This document shows, piece by piece, positions 35,918 to 44,383 of a DNA stretch of 64,000 nucleotides. The DNA comes from a virus, in the IMG/VR virus record IMGVR_UViG_3300045256_000135, positions 119,245 to 183,244 of that record. One strand, given 5' to 3'. The position numbers and the translations under genes were made by a program. The notes under the pieces were generated by a model that was not told the origin of the DNA, made no database searches, and worked only from the letters and a program-made list of their open reading frames with translations. Positions within the stretch are counted from its first letter, which is position 1. Every line of letters begins with the position of its first letter.

Positions 35918-37162
35918 ATGGGACTAAAGCCTCGAAAGTCACAGGCGCCAGTAGCTGTTGCATCGGATCTTTCACCGGTTTACCCGAAGTTGTCAGAACT
36001 GGGTGAGATCTACACCAAAGCTCGACCGCCGAACTTTCACCGCGTACTCCTTGAGATTGCTCAAGAAGTAGCAGCTTCCGATACGATCAAAGCGAAAAAG
36101 TACGCTCAGATTTCAGACAAAAGTACTTGGGTGTACAAGGTACTGTCTGGAACAGCGGGTCTTCAGCAAGTTGCGTCAACGCTTACGGGGATGGTGCCGA
36201 AGGTTGGCGGACTAGTGAAGCTATTCTCGCATCTTGGCTACACTGACCCGGACGACTACTTGATCCTCGCAGGCAAGTTTCTGTCGAAGCTCATAACGGA
36301 TCCAACGCTTTTCAGAAAGCCACGAAGTTGGTTCACACCGTCTCAGAGCATGAATTCTCAGGGAGGTAAGTACTGGTCCAACCCATTGACTAACTTGGTT
36401 GAATCGGTCTGGTACAGTTACGGTCAGGATCCACAGAGATCACTGGATTTGCTTACTCACACCACAGCTTTGGTGCACGAAGGCAATCTAGTCGAGACAA
36501 GGTTTGACGGGTCAAAAGTGGTTTGGGACTTCACTGTTCTCGCCAAGATAGAGCAGTTCTGCGCTCAGCGAAAGAAGTCTGTCATTGGCGTTCTCCGTTA
36601 TCTGACGGAGAAGTTTCGGTTGAAGAAGCAGTGGATCGATGGACAGCAGTTTGCTAAGCATCCAACGTATTCCCAGCTGTTTTCCGACCTTTGCTTCGAC
36701 ACTGAGACAATTACACGTTTGCCAGACGCAGACCAAGAGTGGAAAGTGGACCTCGCACTTCACTTTGGCATCCCAGGAATGCCAAAGATTCCAAACGAGC
36801 TTTTGTTTGGACTCGATCTGCGTTCGACTGCTATGCTTGACAAAGAGCTGATTGCTATTGCTAAGAATGGCGATCGAGTCTACAAAGACAAAACAGGCAC
36901 AGTTCACTCCGAGGGTCACCCCACGAGTAGAATCCAGCAGGTGGTGAATTGGGGTAAAGCGATTCAGATTTGGGTGAATGAGGGCAACTGGGAAGAGCTG
37001 AGATCTGCTTGGGATTCGCCTCCTGAACGATGCCCGTGGGTTTGGTACGAGAAGTGGGGGAACAAGCTATATCGAGACGATGGCACTGCGATTCATCCCG
37101 ACGCTAAGCTGCGTCCACCGGTTGAGTGGCTGGAGATGTTGAATGCAAAGAAGACTGGATAA
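35918..37162 (+). CDS. Hypothetical replication-region protein
   Basis: A 414-residue, mostly helical protein with no family recognised. It is the first gene after the non-coding gap and overlaps the helicase-loader gene by 20 nt, the usual place for an initiator or replisome accessory protein; that role is inference. It has Trp-rich segments late (WGKAIQIWVNEGNW). AGGGAACG precedes the ATG. Confidence 0.6.
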   Translation: MGLKPRKSQAPVAVASDLSPVYPKLSELGEIYTKARPPNFHRVLLEIAQEVAASDTIKAKKYAQISDKSTWVYKVLSGTAGLQQVASTLTGMVPKVGGLVKLFSHLGYTDPDDYLILAGKFLSKLITDPTLFRKPRSWFTPSQSMNSQGGKYWSNPLTNLVESVWYSYGQDPQRSLDLLTHTTALVHEGNLVETRFDGSKVVWDFTVLAKIEQFCAQRKKSVIGVLRYLTEKFRLKKQWIDGQQFAKHPTYSQLFSDLCFDTETITRLPDADQEWKVDLALHFGIPGMPKIPNELLFGLDLRSTAMLDKELIAIAKNGDRVYKDKTGTVHSEGHPTSRIQQVVNWGKAIQIWVNEGNWEELRSAWDSPPERCPWVWYEKWGNKLYRDDGTAIHPDAKLRPPVEWLEMLNAKKTG

Positions 37163-37955
37163 CGTTGAAGATTGGTGCGCAAGCTGTCCGTTGTGCCAAG
37201 GCAGCATGTTCCTCAGTGCAACTTCGTCAGAGAGATGCCCATGCTGGCGATTGTTTATGTCAACCAACAGGTTGATAGCCTGCGGGTTTCCAAGAGCGTA
37301 CACATTGTTCAACTGGGACAGTATGTGGCCGACGAAACTTCAGACTTCCAAAGAGTGGGAGGCACAGTTTCCAGATTCGTACGCTTGGGAGTTTGACCAA
37401 GAGACAACTGACGAAGAGGCAATTCGTTACTGGGTAGACAATCCTGATCAGGTGCAAACTCGAGGACTTTCGTTGCTTCTGTTCAGTGGCAAAGGGGTGG
37501 GAAAGACTTCGCTCGCTACTACTCTAGCAAAAGAGTATACGAAAAGAGTGGGGGTTGACGATTCCGGTGCCATCGGAAGCTTCACTCCGCGATTCATTGT
37601 AACGGATACTCTGTATGAGCTGATTCTGACGAGATCGTGGCACGGACTCGAGCTGTATCAGAAAGCAATCTCCTCGGATCTGCTGGTTTTGGATGATCTT
37701 CGACTGTCATTCAAAGGGATGGGTGCCAACGACTATTTTGAGCGTTTGCATTCGTGTCTTCAGCATAGGGCTGCAAACAACTTGCCAACGATCATCACTG
37801 TGAACAAGATTGATGATCGCAAAGATTTCCAGGCCAACTGCGTAACAGATTTCTTGGGTGTGCAAGCAGCTGAGCTACCAGACAAGTTTGGTAAGTACAG
37901 ATTTGTTAGGTTGAGCAATACTGCCCTCCGACCAGAGCCTGAGTGGGGAATCTGA
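37143..37955 (+). CDS. AAA+ helicase loader, DnaC-like
   Basis: A 270-residue protein. The N-terminal 35 residues hold Cys12, Cys15, Cys18, Cys32 and Cys34 (CASCPLC...CPC), a possible zinc site. An AAA+ core follows: Walker A FSGKGVGKTS (about 114-123), Walker B LLVLDDLRLS (about 180), and sensor ITVNK. The order loader-DnaB is standard. It would load the replicative helicase on ssDNA. Its stop overlaps the DnaB start by TGATG. Confidence 0.8.
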   Translation: MQRRLDNVEDWCASCPLCQGSMFLSATSSERCPCWRLFMSTNRLIACGFPRAYTLFNWDSMWPTKLQTSKEWEAQFPDSYAWEFDQETTDEEAIRYWVDNPDQVQTRGLSLLLFSGKGVGKTSLATTLAKEYTKRVGVDDSGAIGSFTPRFIVTDTLYELILTRSWHGLELYQKAISSDLLVLDDLRLSFKGMGANDYFERLHSCLQHRAANNLPTIITVNKIDDRKDFQANCVTDFLGVQAAELPDKFGKYRFVRLSNTALRPEPEWGI

Positions 37956-39331
37956 TGGACGTTAAGCCGTTTGCCGATCCAGATCTGGAAGAGACATTCT
38001 TGTCAGCTGTAGCTCAAGGACACGAGTCTGCCAAATCCGTGTTGAGCATCGTTAAACCAGAGCACTTTGACACTCCGACATATCGTTGGTTTCTTGAGGT
38101 TATCAAGCAGCGTTCTGATTCAGTGCCGACGAAAGGCATGCTGATTCAGATCGTTGACGATACGTTTAAGGTGAAAGATGAGCAGGACAAGTACAAGCTG
38201 TCCCTGTCTCGTTTGTATTCGCTGAATATCGAGCAGGGTGCATCTGATGCCGTTTTGACTTACAAGAGGTTCATTTCGCTTCAGCAGACAAGTACAGCTA
38301 TCAAGCGGTTTTACGACGATTACGGCAGAACAAGGAAGCTAGAGTTCGCACTTCGAGATCTCGAACTTGGCTTGGCGGACGCGAAGGAGGCTCTGTCCAC
38401 TAAGCAGCTTCAGGTAGTAGACTTCGCCAAGACATTCAAAGAGCGAGAGGCCGTACGAAAGTACAAGCGAGACAATCCGGATCTGTTCCCTAGGATGCGA
38501 TTCGGTATACCAAAGCTTGATGCACAGTTGAAGTGTGAATTCGGAACAGTAACGCAATTCCTTGCACCAATGAAGCGGTACAAGTCAGTGATCCTAGCCA
38601 CAGGTGCATTCGCTTCTGTATTGCAAGGGTTTAACACTGTTCTAGTCGTTGTTGAGAACTCCATCGAACTGACCATGAATCGGCTGGATTCGATGTTCAC
38701 TTCGATCAATTACGATCGAGTTGTCAACTACTTGAAAGACTCACAAGAGCGAAAGCACGTTGACCAGCTGTTTGAGAAGATCGACAAGTGGCCACAGCGA
38801 CTGAAGGTGATCAAAGGCAATCCGAACGAGCTTACCATCCCCGACTTGGATCGAGAACTACGGAGACTCGAACGAGAAGAGGGGTTCACCGCTGAAGTCA
38901 AAATCATCGATTACTTGAACCTGATGAAGGCGTCTACAGCAGTACAACGTGACAATGACGAGCAAACCGAAATCTGTTGGGATATGCAGAAGTCTGCGAA
39001 GGATCCAAGCAGGCCTTCGATCTTCATCACCGCCTCTCAGGCGAACATGGCTGGCGCAGAGATCGATAAAGACGGAAAGCCGGTGAAGGTTCGTCAGCAC
39101 CACCAAGGAAGATCGATTGGTATTGCTCAGGCTGTAGACAATTCAATCGGTATCGACGTTGAGTATACAAAGGGACAAGATGGTTCAGCTGCTCCGCCGA
39201 ACATTATCTTGAGTCCGTTGTTCTTTAGAGACGGATCGATCATGTACCCCGAGGTTCGTCTAGTTAGCGAAATCGATCGGATGTGTATTGACCGATCGAT
39301 CAACAAGCTCTGGGAAGAAGCAGAGTGGTAA
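37955..39331 (+). CDS. Replicative DnaB-like helicase with degenerate Walker A
   Basis: A 458-residue protein. The N-terminal helical domain (to about residue 110) has DnaB-N character; a linker precedes the RecA-fold core. The Walker A position (about 204-211) reads APMKRYKS: Tyr replaces the usual Gly before Lys-Ser. Walker B is VKIIDYLNLM; the Q/H motif is ITASQANMAGAE; the C-terminal segment RSIGIAQAVDNSIGI matches the DnaB H4 region. The ATG at 37955 is chosen from the TGATG overlap instead of a GTG at 37943. It should unwind the fork; the altered P-loop could affect activity. Confidence 0.8.
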   Translation: MDVKPFADPDLEETFLSAVAQGHESAKSVLSIVKPEHFDTPTYRWFLEVIKQRSDSVPTKGMLIQIVDDTFKVKDEQDKYKLSLSRLYSLNIEQGASDAVLTYKRFISLQQTSTAIKRFYDDYGRTRKLEFALRDLELGLADAKEALSTKQLQVVDFAKTFKEREAVRKYKRDNPDLFPRMRFGIPKLDAQLKCEFGTVTQFLAPMKRYKSVILATGAFASVLQGFNTVLVVVENSIELTMNRLDSMFTSINYDRVVNYLKDSQERKHVDQLFEKIDKWPQRLKVIKGNPNELTIPDLDRELRRLEREEGFTAEVKIIDYLNLMKASTAVQRDNDEQTEICWDMQKSAKDPSRPSIFITASQANMAGAEIDKDGKPVKVRQHHQGRSIGIAQAVDNSIGIDVEYTKGQDGSAAPPNIILSPLFFRDGSIMYPEVRLVSEIDRMCIDRSINKLWEEAEW

Positions 39332-39412
39332 ATACACTCTTTCTCATTCCACGGCTTGTGTACATTATCATCGCTAGCTCTCTTAGCTTTGTAACCTGAA
39401 CGGAGCAGAACA

Positions 39413-40126
39413 ATGACCAAAGCAGCACTCGTAGCGTACGTTCTCAAAGCAATGATGTCTTGGAGTCCGGTGTCTCAGCATACTCCAGCAGAGAAGCAGG
39501 AAGATGCTGAAGCACGGTACAAGTCAATTGCTGAGGACATCGCTGAAGTCGCAATGGATCCGATCGAATCAGTTGCACCAGTGGACCTTAGATCAGTCGA
39601 CGGAAGAGTTTTGGTTCAGTCGAGTGATGCTAAGAATGCAATCCTAGTGGCTGCAGTTGCTAGTCTTGAGACAAATTTCGCAAAGTTTGTCGATGATGGC
39701 ACGTGCAACCAACCAGGGTACAAGCCTGATGCACGAGGTTCGTGCGACGGTCGAAATGCGTGGACGATGTGGCAGTTGCACACAATGGGTGGGATCGTAA
39801 TTCGTGGTGACGAGATTGTGGGTCGTGCCTACGCCACTCCAGAAGAGCTTGCCAATCCATCGCTCTTGTGGACTGGTCCTAAGCTAGTTGCCGATCGGAA
39901 GGGAGCTGCTCGAGTGGCTCTCCACGAGATGCGTTACTCAATGCGGAGAACAAAAACTCTGTGCCTCTACGCAGGTGAGACCGATCGAGAGCATCCCGGT
40001 TCGTGTCGAGTTGTATGCTCGGGATCACCAGAAAAGTGCGTGGTGGCGATTCCGCTGGCAACTGCCAGATTGTCGAGGGCTGTGTCCTACTTGGCACAGA
40101 ATCCAGTTGAAGTGTCGGAGATTTGA
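39413..40126 (+). CDS. Putative lytic transglycosylase / lysis-related protein
   Basis: A 237-residue protein. Residues about 77-130 resemble the catalytic region of SLT-type lytic transglycosylases: a helix with AAVASLETNF (Glu86 as the possible acid) followed by a G...WTMWQLHT segment. The C-terminal part has four Cys (CLY, SC, VC, KC). No signal peptide is evident; the N-terminus has a weakly hydrophobic stretch (ALVAYVLKAMMSW). A lysis or DNA-injection murein enzyme is possible. Confidence in the fold is moderate. Confidence 0.45.
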   Translation: MTKAALVAYVLKAMMSWSPVSQHTPAEKQEDAEARYKSIAEDIAEVAMDPIESVAPVDLRSVDGRVLVQSSDAKNAILVAAVASLETNFAKFVDDGTCNQPGYKPDARGSCDGRNAWTMWQLHTMGGIVIRGDEIVGRAYATPEELANPSLLWTGPKLVADRKGAARVALHEMRYSMRRTKTLCLYAGETDREHPGSCRVVCSGSPEKCVVAIPLATARLSRAVSYLAQNPVEVSEI

Positions 40127-40171
40127 GAAAGTCTCTGGTATATAGACGAACATACGCCCTAAGGAGGCAAT

Positions 40172-40543
40172 ATGTCTGGTAGAGATCAGTTGGTTGTTAA
40201 GGTGAATGAGAAGATCAAGAGTGACCCTGGGCTTGAGTCACTTAAGCCCCAGCACGTTGATCTTCTGTCCGAGGCCATTGTTGAGATGGTCAAGGGTGGA
40301 GATCGTGTCACTCTGCAAGGGTTCGGTTCGTTTTTCCGGCGTCCTCAGGCTGCTCGGGTAGCTCGCAACCCGAAGACTGGTGAGCCGATTCAAGTGTCTG
40401 CTCGGGTCCGATTGGATTTCCAAGCAACAGTGCCTGCTTTCGACCTGACCGACGAAGAGACGGCCAAGCTTGCAAAGGCGGCGGCGAAGGCCGCAGCTCC
40501 CGCTAAGCCAGCGCCTGCTCCCGCCAAGAAGGCCACGAAGTAA
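40172..40543 (+). CDS. HU/IHF-like DNA-binding protein with Ala/Pro/Lys tail
   Basis: A 123-residue protein. The first 92 residues match HU: VVKVNEKIKS, GDRVTLQGFGSFFRR, and the beta-arm region RVARNPKTGEPIQVSA. The C-terminal 30 residues are an Ala/Lys/Pro-rich tail (AKAAAKAAAPAKPAPAPAKK), like tails of some bacterial HU proteins. A strong AAGGAGG lies 6 nt before the ATG and a clear terminator follows, so it is a separate unit. It would bend or compact phage DNA. Confidence 0.9.
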   Translation: MSGRDQLVVKVNEKIKSDPGLESLKPQHVDLLSEAIVEMVKGGDRVTLQGFGSFFRRPQAARVARNPKTGEPIQVSARVRLDFQATVPAFDLTDEETAKLAKAAAKAAAPAKPAPAPAKKATK

Positions 40544-40556
40544 GACTGTTTTCCCC

Positions 40557-40610
40557 AACCCGGAGTTGACTAGGTGCCCCTACCACTGATGTCCTCCGGG
40601 TTGTTTTTTT
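40557..40610 (+). terminator. Rho-independent terminator after HU gene
   Basis: Nine-base perfect arms AACCCGGAG and CTCCGGGTT (40557-40565 and 40594-40602) enclose a 28-nt loop and are followed by GTTTTTTT. The next promoter begins 11 nt downstream. Confidence 0.85.
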
Positions 40611-40620
40611 GAGATTGTAC

Positions 40621-40649
40621 TTGATTTCTTTTGTAGAGATCATTAAGAT
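40621..40649 (+). promoter_or_regulatory. Early-type promoter, copy 7 (diverged)
   Basis: TTGATT, 17-nt spacer, TAAGAT, then the 6 nt AGGTCT and the ATG at 40656. The upstream flank is different (TTGTAC), but the leaderless spacing is kept. Confidence 0.65.
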
Positions 40650-40655
40650 AGGTCT

Positions 40656-40955
40656 ATGGAAGAAGCGAAGATCAGATGCGCCAATGTTCTGAGCCCTGAT
40701 CAGTGCGGAATCAGTACCGGGGTCTGTGAACGCTTGACCGTTGGCCACGGTAGGCTGTCGTTCCACGGGTACTGGGAGTTCCCATGCCTCGCCTGCGCAA
40801 AGCGAATTGGTGCGAACCCAAAGCTGGCTCAATACGGTGTTTGGCCAGCAAGTGAGGAAGAGGCAAAACCAGGCGATCCAGCACTTTATGATGAAGAGGA
40901 TGAGAGGTGGGCATCGTACGGAGATGAGTGCTGGACTGATTTGGAGTTAGACTGA
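40656..40955 (+). CDS. Small Cys-containing protein, probably leaderless
   Basis: A 99-residue protein with CANVLSPDQC and CERL...CLAC, four to five Cys that could form a zinc site, and an acidic C-terminus (YDEEDERW). The ATG matches the predicted +1. The function is unknown. Confidence 0.6.
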   Translation: MEEAKIRCANVLSPDQCGISTGVCERLTVGHGRLSFHGYWEFPCLACAKRIGANPKLAQYGVWPASEEEAKPGDPALYDEEDERWASYGDECWTDLELD

Positions 40956-41035
40956 TGCAAGCACATGATGCTGCGATTGAGCTAGCTGACTACCTTGATA
41001 GTCTTCGCTCGGCTTCGTCTGAGATGCTAGAATGA
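40955..41035 (+). CDS. 26-residue micro-ORF coupling to primase
   Basis: A short frame (MQAHDAAIELADYLDSL...) overlaps the previous stop by one base, and its stop overlaps the primase start (ATGA). This chain of overlaps makes translation likely, possibly as a coupling leader. It has no recognised sequence. Confidence 0.4.
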   Translation: MQAHDAAIELADYLDSLRSASSEMLE

Positions 41036-41973
41036 ACGTTGAAGATTACATTTCCCACCACCCTCGCCTCAATCTCAGAGGAGGTGGAACTCGAGGTGAG
41101 TATCGGGGGCACTGCCCGTTCCATCCAGGTGGCGATTACGACTGTTTTGCGATTAACGTAGAAACGGGACAGTGGTTGTGTAGAGCCTCCTCTTGTGGCC
41201 TTCGAGGTTCATTCCCGCTTTTCTACAAGTTGCTGGAAGGAATCCAATCGTGGAAGGAGGTGCAGTCAAAGCTTGGGTTGCACCGCCCGCTGAAGAGTTA
41301 CGCTGAGCTCCTTGACTTTCAAACCAAGCTTAGTGCCGTTCGAGTCTCTGAGGTGCGATATCAGGAGCTTCCAGTGACTCAGGTACCCGTCACTGCAGAG
41401 AACTTCCCTCCGTACCTTCGCTACGAACGAAGATATGATGAAACCCTGCTTAACCTTGGGTTTGATCTCAGAATTGGAACTAGTGGCAGTGTTCTGAATC
41501 GATTGGTTATACCGTTCTACGACATGGACAATCGGTTGTGTACATGGACAGCTAGATCCATGGACCCAAACAATTCGCTTAGGTACACATTCCCTGAAGG
41601 AGCGACTACAGATCAGTTTCTTTTTGGTCTGCACCGCTTGAACCAGGTAGATAAGCTTCGCCGCATTTTCTTGGTTGAAGGGCAGTTTGACGTATTCCGC
41701 TTGGCAACGTTTGGTGAGGTAGCACTGGGCATCTCGACAGCTAAGCTATCCAACGCCCAAGTTCTTCTGCTAAAGAAAGTATTCGACTTGTTCTGCGTTC
41801 CTGTATGGGTCTGCTTGGACGCTACTGCACAAGTATCTGCTAGAAACGTCTGGCTGGAGCTTCGTTCAGTAGGGGTGAAGTCAAAGCAGGTGGACATCTC
41901 TGAATTCGCTAAAGATCCAGATGAGCTTACTTTCGAGCGATTCAAGCAGTTCACACGTAGGTACGAGGTTTAG
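41032..41973 (+). CDS. DnaG-type primase (CHC2 zinc finger and TOPRIM)
   Basis: A 313-residue protein. The N-terminal zinc finger uses C28, H31, C50 and C55 (CPFH...C....C), as in bacterial primases. A short linker leads to a TOPRIM core: RRIFLVEGQFDVFRL (about residue 210, motif I Glu) and VPVWVCLDATAQ (about 260, motif II Asp). No separate C-terminal helicase-binding domain is present. It makes RNA primers for the DnaB-like helicase encoded 1.7 kb upstream. Confidence 0.85.
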   Translation: MNVEDYISHHPRLNLRGGGTRGEYRGHCPFHPGGDYDCFAINVETGQWLCRASSCGLRGSFPLFYKLLEGIQSWKEVQSKLGLHRPLKSYAELLDFQTKLSAVRVSEVRYQELPVTQVPVTAENFPPYLRYERRYDETLLNLGFDLRIGTSGSVLNRLVIPFYDMDNRLCTWTARSMDPNNSLRYTFPEGATTDQFLFGLHRLNQVDKLRRIFLVEGQFDVFRLATFGEVALGISTAKLSNAQVLLLKKVFDLFCVPVWVCLDATAQVSARNVWLELRSVGVKSKQVDISEFAKDPDELTFERFKQFTRRYEV

Positions 41974-41976
41974 GTC

Positions 41977-42231
41977 ATGGGTACAGAACCAAGATTGATG
42001 AGTGACATGTTCTCAATTCGCCAAGCGGCGGCCATTCTGAACAGATCAGCTTACGCTATATGGTATCATGCCACTCATCATTATGATGAAAAGCCTGTTA
42101 GGGGTCGCAACATCTTGCTTCACCGCGACATGTTGATCGACATTGTACAGAATCACTTGCGACTCAAGGACAATGAGTCGAAGCAAGAGCTGATCGAACG
42201 TGTAAAAACTGCAGTCTCTGGATCAGATTGA
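41977..42231 (+). CDS. Helix-turn-helix DNA-binding protein (excisionase/MerR-like)
   Basis: An 84-residue protein with MFSIRQAAAILNRSAYAIWYHATHHY followed by GRNILLHRD: the alternating HTH plus wing of excisionase/MerR-like small regulators. It follows the primase by 3 nt. It may regulate the replication module or act as a DNA-binding replication protein. Confidence 0.6.
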   Translation: MGTEPRLMSDMFSIRQAAAILNRSAYAIWYHATHHYDEKPVRGRNILLHRDMLIDIVQNHLRLKDNESKQELIERVKTAVSGSD

Positions 42232-42260
42232 CCAGAGACTCCAACGGCAGTAGGGAGCCA

Positions 42261-43160
42261 ATGGACAAAAGCATTCTGGGTGAGTCATTCTTTGCACGGT
42301 TGGAAAAACAAGACAAAGAGTATGGAGAACAGGTCAGACGGTGGAGTCCCAAGGTCAACTTTCTCTCGTTTCAATTGCGGAAGTTGACTCATGAGCCGTT
42401 GCAGGACATCGTCAGTGAGTTTCTCGAGAAGATGTGGGTGGATGTTCAAGCGTTTCGAACACCACAGGTACGCTACGAAAAGAAGATCTACACGGTCTTG
42501 TCTGAGGACAATGGTCAGTTGCATCTTCGAAGAAGTGGTGTTGATCGAATCGTAGACAAGACTCTGATAGAGACGGTAAAGAAGCCGTCGATGTTCACAT
42601 ACGTATACGCGGGTATCGTGCAGTACTACTGCGACCGGTGCTCGCGTATGTTCACGTCAAAGAATGGCTATGTGGTAGATCCAGAGAAGCCATCATCCGA
42701 GGTGACGGTGGTCACCAAGCTAAAGCGTCAAGTGAAGACGAAGACGTTCCCAAACTACGTCAGAGTCGCTGGCATTCGAGCAAACATCATCAGTGACGAT
42801 GTGGATCTGGATCCACTGGACACTGTTCCGAATGAGTTGGGCACTCCTGAAGACCAGTTGGTGTACTGCGAACTTGTTGAGTTTGTTCGAGAGCGTTTGT
42901 CTGATCCAGCAAAGGAGCTGTTTAGCTTTCTGTTGCAAGAGAACGACGACTTCTCCACCCAGTCATCTCTGGTAATTCTAAATCATCAGACGCAGAAGCT
43001 GCAGGTTCCCATCATCAAAGCTGATAGGTCGTCTGCTGCGAAGTTTCTGCAGAAGTCTGCTGTTGACATCAAGCAGCTGTTCAACGAGATCATCTCGGCA
43101 TTTCCAGTGAGCTTTAAGGTGTTCGACCAGTTCAATCTCGCGACTAAGGGAGTTGTATGA
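42261..43160 (+). CDS. Putative divergent sigma-70-like factor
   Basis: A 299-residue protein. Residues about 30-65 (VNFLSFQLRKLTHEPLQDIVSEFLEKMW) fit sigma region 2.1-2.2 (helix, acidic patch). An insert with CDRC near residue 125 may bind zinc. The C-terminal half (EDQLVYCELVEFVRERLSDPAKELFSFLL, then a helix-rich segment) fits region 4. The ATG at 42261 has AGGGAG 3 nt upstream; the longer TTG start is less likely. It overlaps the clamp start. The similarity is by eye; another helical DNA-binding protein is possible. Confidence 0.4.
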   Translation: MDKSILGESFFARLEKQDKEYGEQVRRWSPKVNFLSFQLRKLTHEPLQDIVSEFLEKMWVDVQAFRTPQVRYEKKIYTVLSEDNGQLHLRRSGVDRIVDKTLIETVKKPSMFTYVYAGIVQYYCDRCSRMFTSKNGYVVDPEKPSSEVTVVTKLKRQVKTKTFPNYVRVAGIRANIISDDVDLDPLDTVPNELGTPEDQLVYCELVEFVRERLSDPAKELFSFLLQENDDFSTQSSLVILNHQTQKLQVPIIKADRSSAAKFLQKSAVDIKQLFNEIISAFPVSFKVFDQFNLATKGVV

Positions 43161-44383
43161 AGTTCTCAATCCTCGCTGATGTGCTTCGCCCACAGTTGAA
43201 CCGTTGCGCAAAGGTCGCAACTTTCGATACTGCGAATAGCAAATCTGGTGGCTTGAAGCCTATCTACGGTTACGTCCAATTGTCGGTAGACAACATGCTA
43301 CTGACAATGCGAGCTCAAGATCCCACGCTGCATTTCGAAGCTAGGGCAATTGTTTCGGCGATCGATTCACCCGGATCAGCTCTGGTTGAGTGTGATCGTC
43401 TGGTAAGCATCCTGAAAACAAGAGTCGACGGCTATCCGATCACGATGTGGGTGGAGGGTGAATTTCTCCATCTCAAGCAGGGTGAGTTTCAAGCCAAACT
43501 GCCTCTGCTAAAGAATGAAGAGATCCCTTCGTTGAACTTAGAGCAGCAGTACGACTTCAAGTTCGATTTCGAGCCCAAGATTCTCGAGTATACAAAGCGT
43601 TGCGGCAGTGTAGTCGAGGACGAGAAGTCTGATTCACCATTCAAGGGATTGCTATTCGACTTGTCGGAACAGGGTGTTCTTCGATTGGCTGGTTTGTCTT
43701 CTAGCCTTTGCCACATTGCTAGGTTCACCCTCCCTAACCATACCGAGAAGGACTTGATGAGGGTTGCAGTACCATTCAGAGCACTTCCATTGATTGAATC
43801 CCTGTCGGGTAATCTGCCGATGACGTTGGGTATCAACAAGCTTGATGGTCGTGTCTGCATCTCCTCTTCTGAATGCTCTATGAGCATTCGTTGCATCGAG
43901 GACACGTATCCGAAGACTTACGTTCAGTTTCTCGGATTTCATCGACAGGCGGAACACGTGTACCCATTGGCTAAGCTAGACGCTGATGGGAACATTGTGG
44001 CTGAGCAAACTAGAAACTGGATCAGGTTCAATCGCAACGACTTTCTGAACGCTCTGACATCCGCTTCTTGTCTCCTTGGCAAAGAGGACAATGCTGTTGA
44101 GTTGTCGATTAAGCAGAAGTTGCCAGATGGCAGGTTCATCGTTCAGCTAACAGGTTTGAATCGTTTCACTAAGGCTACGGCAGTAGAGAAGATTCTTGCT
44201 GACTCTGATCTGCCAGGTCTGTTGACGATAGGTCTGCATTTCGGGAAGCTGAAAGAGGCGCTTCGTCTCATGACTGAGGACACGTTCACAATGCTGGTTA
44301 TCGACAAGAATACTCCGGTAGTGCTTGTTGAGGACAAGCAGCAAGTGATGGCTAGTGTTAATGTTCCGCTGAGGTTGAGCTGA
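43157..44383 (+). CDS. dnaN: DNA polymerase III beta-type sliding clamp
   Basis: A 408-residue protein, near the bacterial length of about 370, with three repeated beta-rich domains: KFSILADVLRPQL, then RLVSILKTRVDGYPITMWVEGEFLHLKQGEFQAKLPLL, and RVAVPFRALPLIESLSGNLPMTLGINKLDGRVCI. Domain 3 extends to the end (VVLVEDKQQVMASVNVPLRL). It tethers the polymerase; the DnaX-like loader is encoded at 58851. The gene overlaps both neighbours by a few bases. Confidence 0.85.
   Translation: MKFSILADVLRPQLNRCAKVATFDTANSKSGGLKPIYGYVQLSVDNMLLTMRAQDPTLHFEARAIVSAIDSPGSALVECDRLVSILKTRVDGYPITMWVEGEFLHLKQGEFQAKLPLLKNEEIPSLNLEQQYDFKFDFEPKILEYTKRCGSVVEDEKSDSPFKGLLFDLSEQGVLRLAGLSSSLCHIARFTLPNHTEKDLMRVAVPFRALPLIESLSGNLPMTLGINKLDGRVCISSSECSMSIRCIEDTYPKTYVQFLGFHRQAEHVYPLAKLDADGNIVAEQTRNWIRFNRNDFLNALTSASCLLGKEDNAVELSIKQKLPDGRFIVQLTGLNRFTKATAVEKILADSDLPGLLTIGLHFGKLKEALRLMTEDTFTMLVIDKNTPVVLVEDKQQVMASVNVPLRLS

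Noticed and set aside
35724-35975. 83-residue open frame on the - strand in the non-coding gap
   Set aside because: It overlaps the start of the + strand gene, the whole window has no other - strand genes, and the repeats inside it suggest regulatory DNA.
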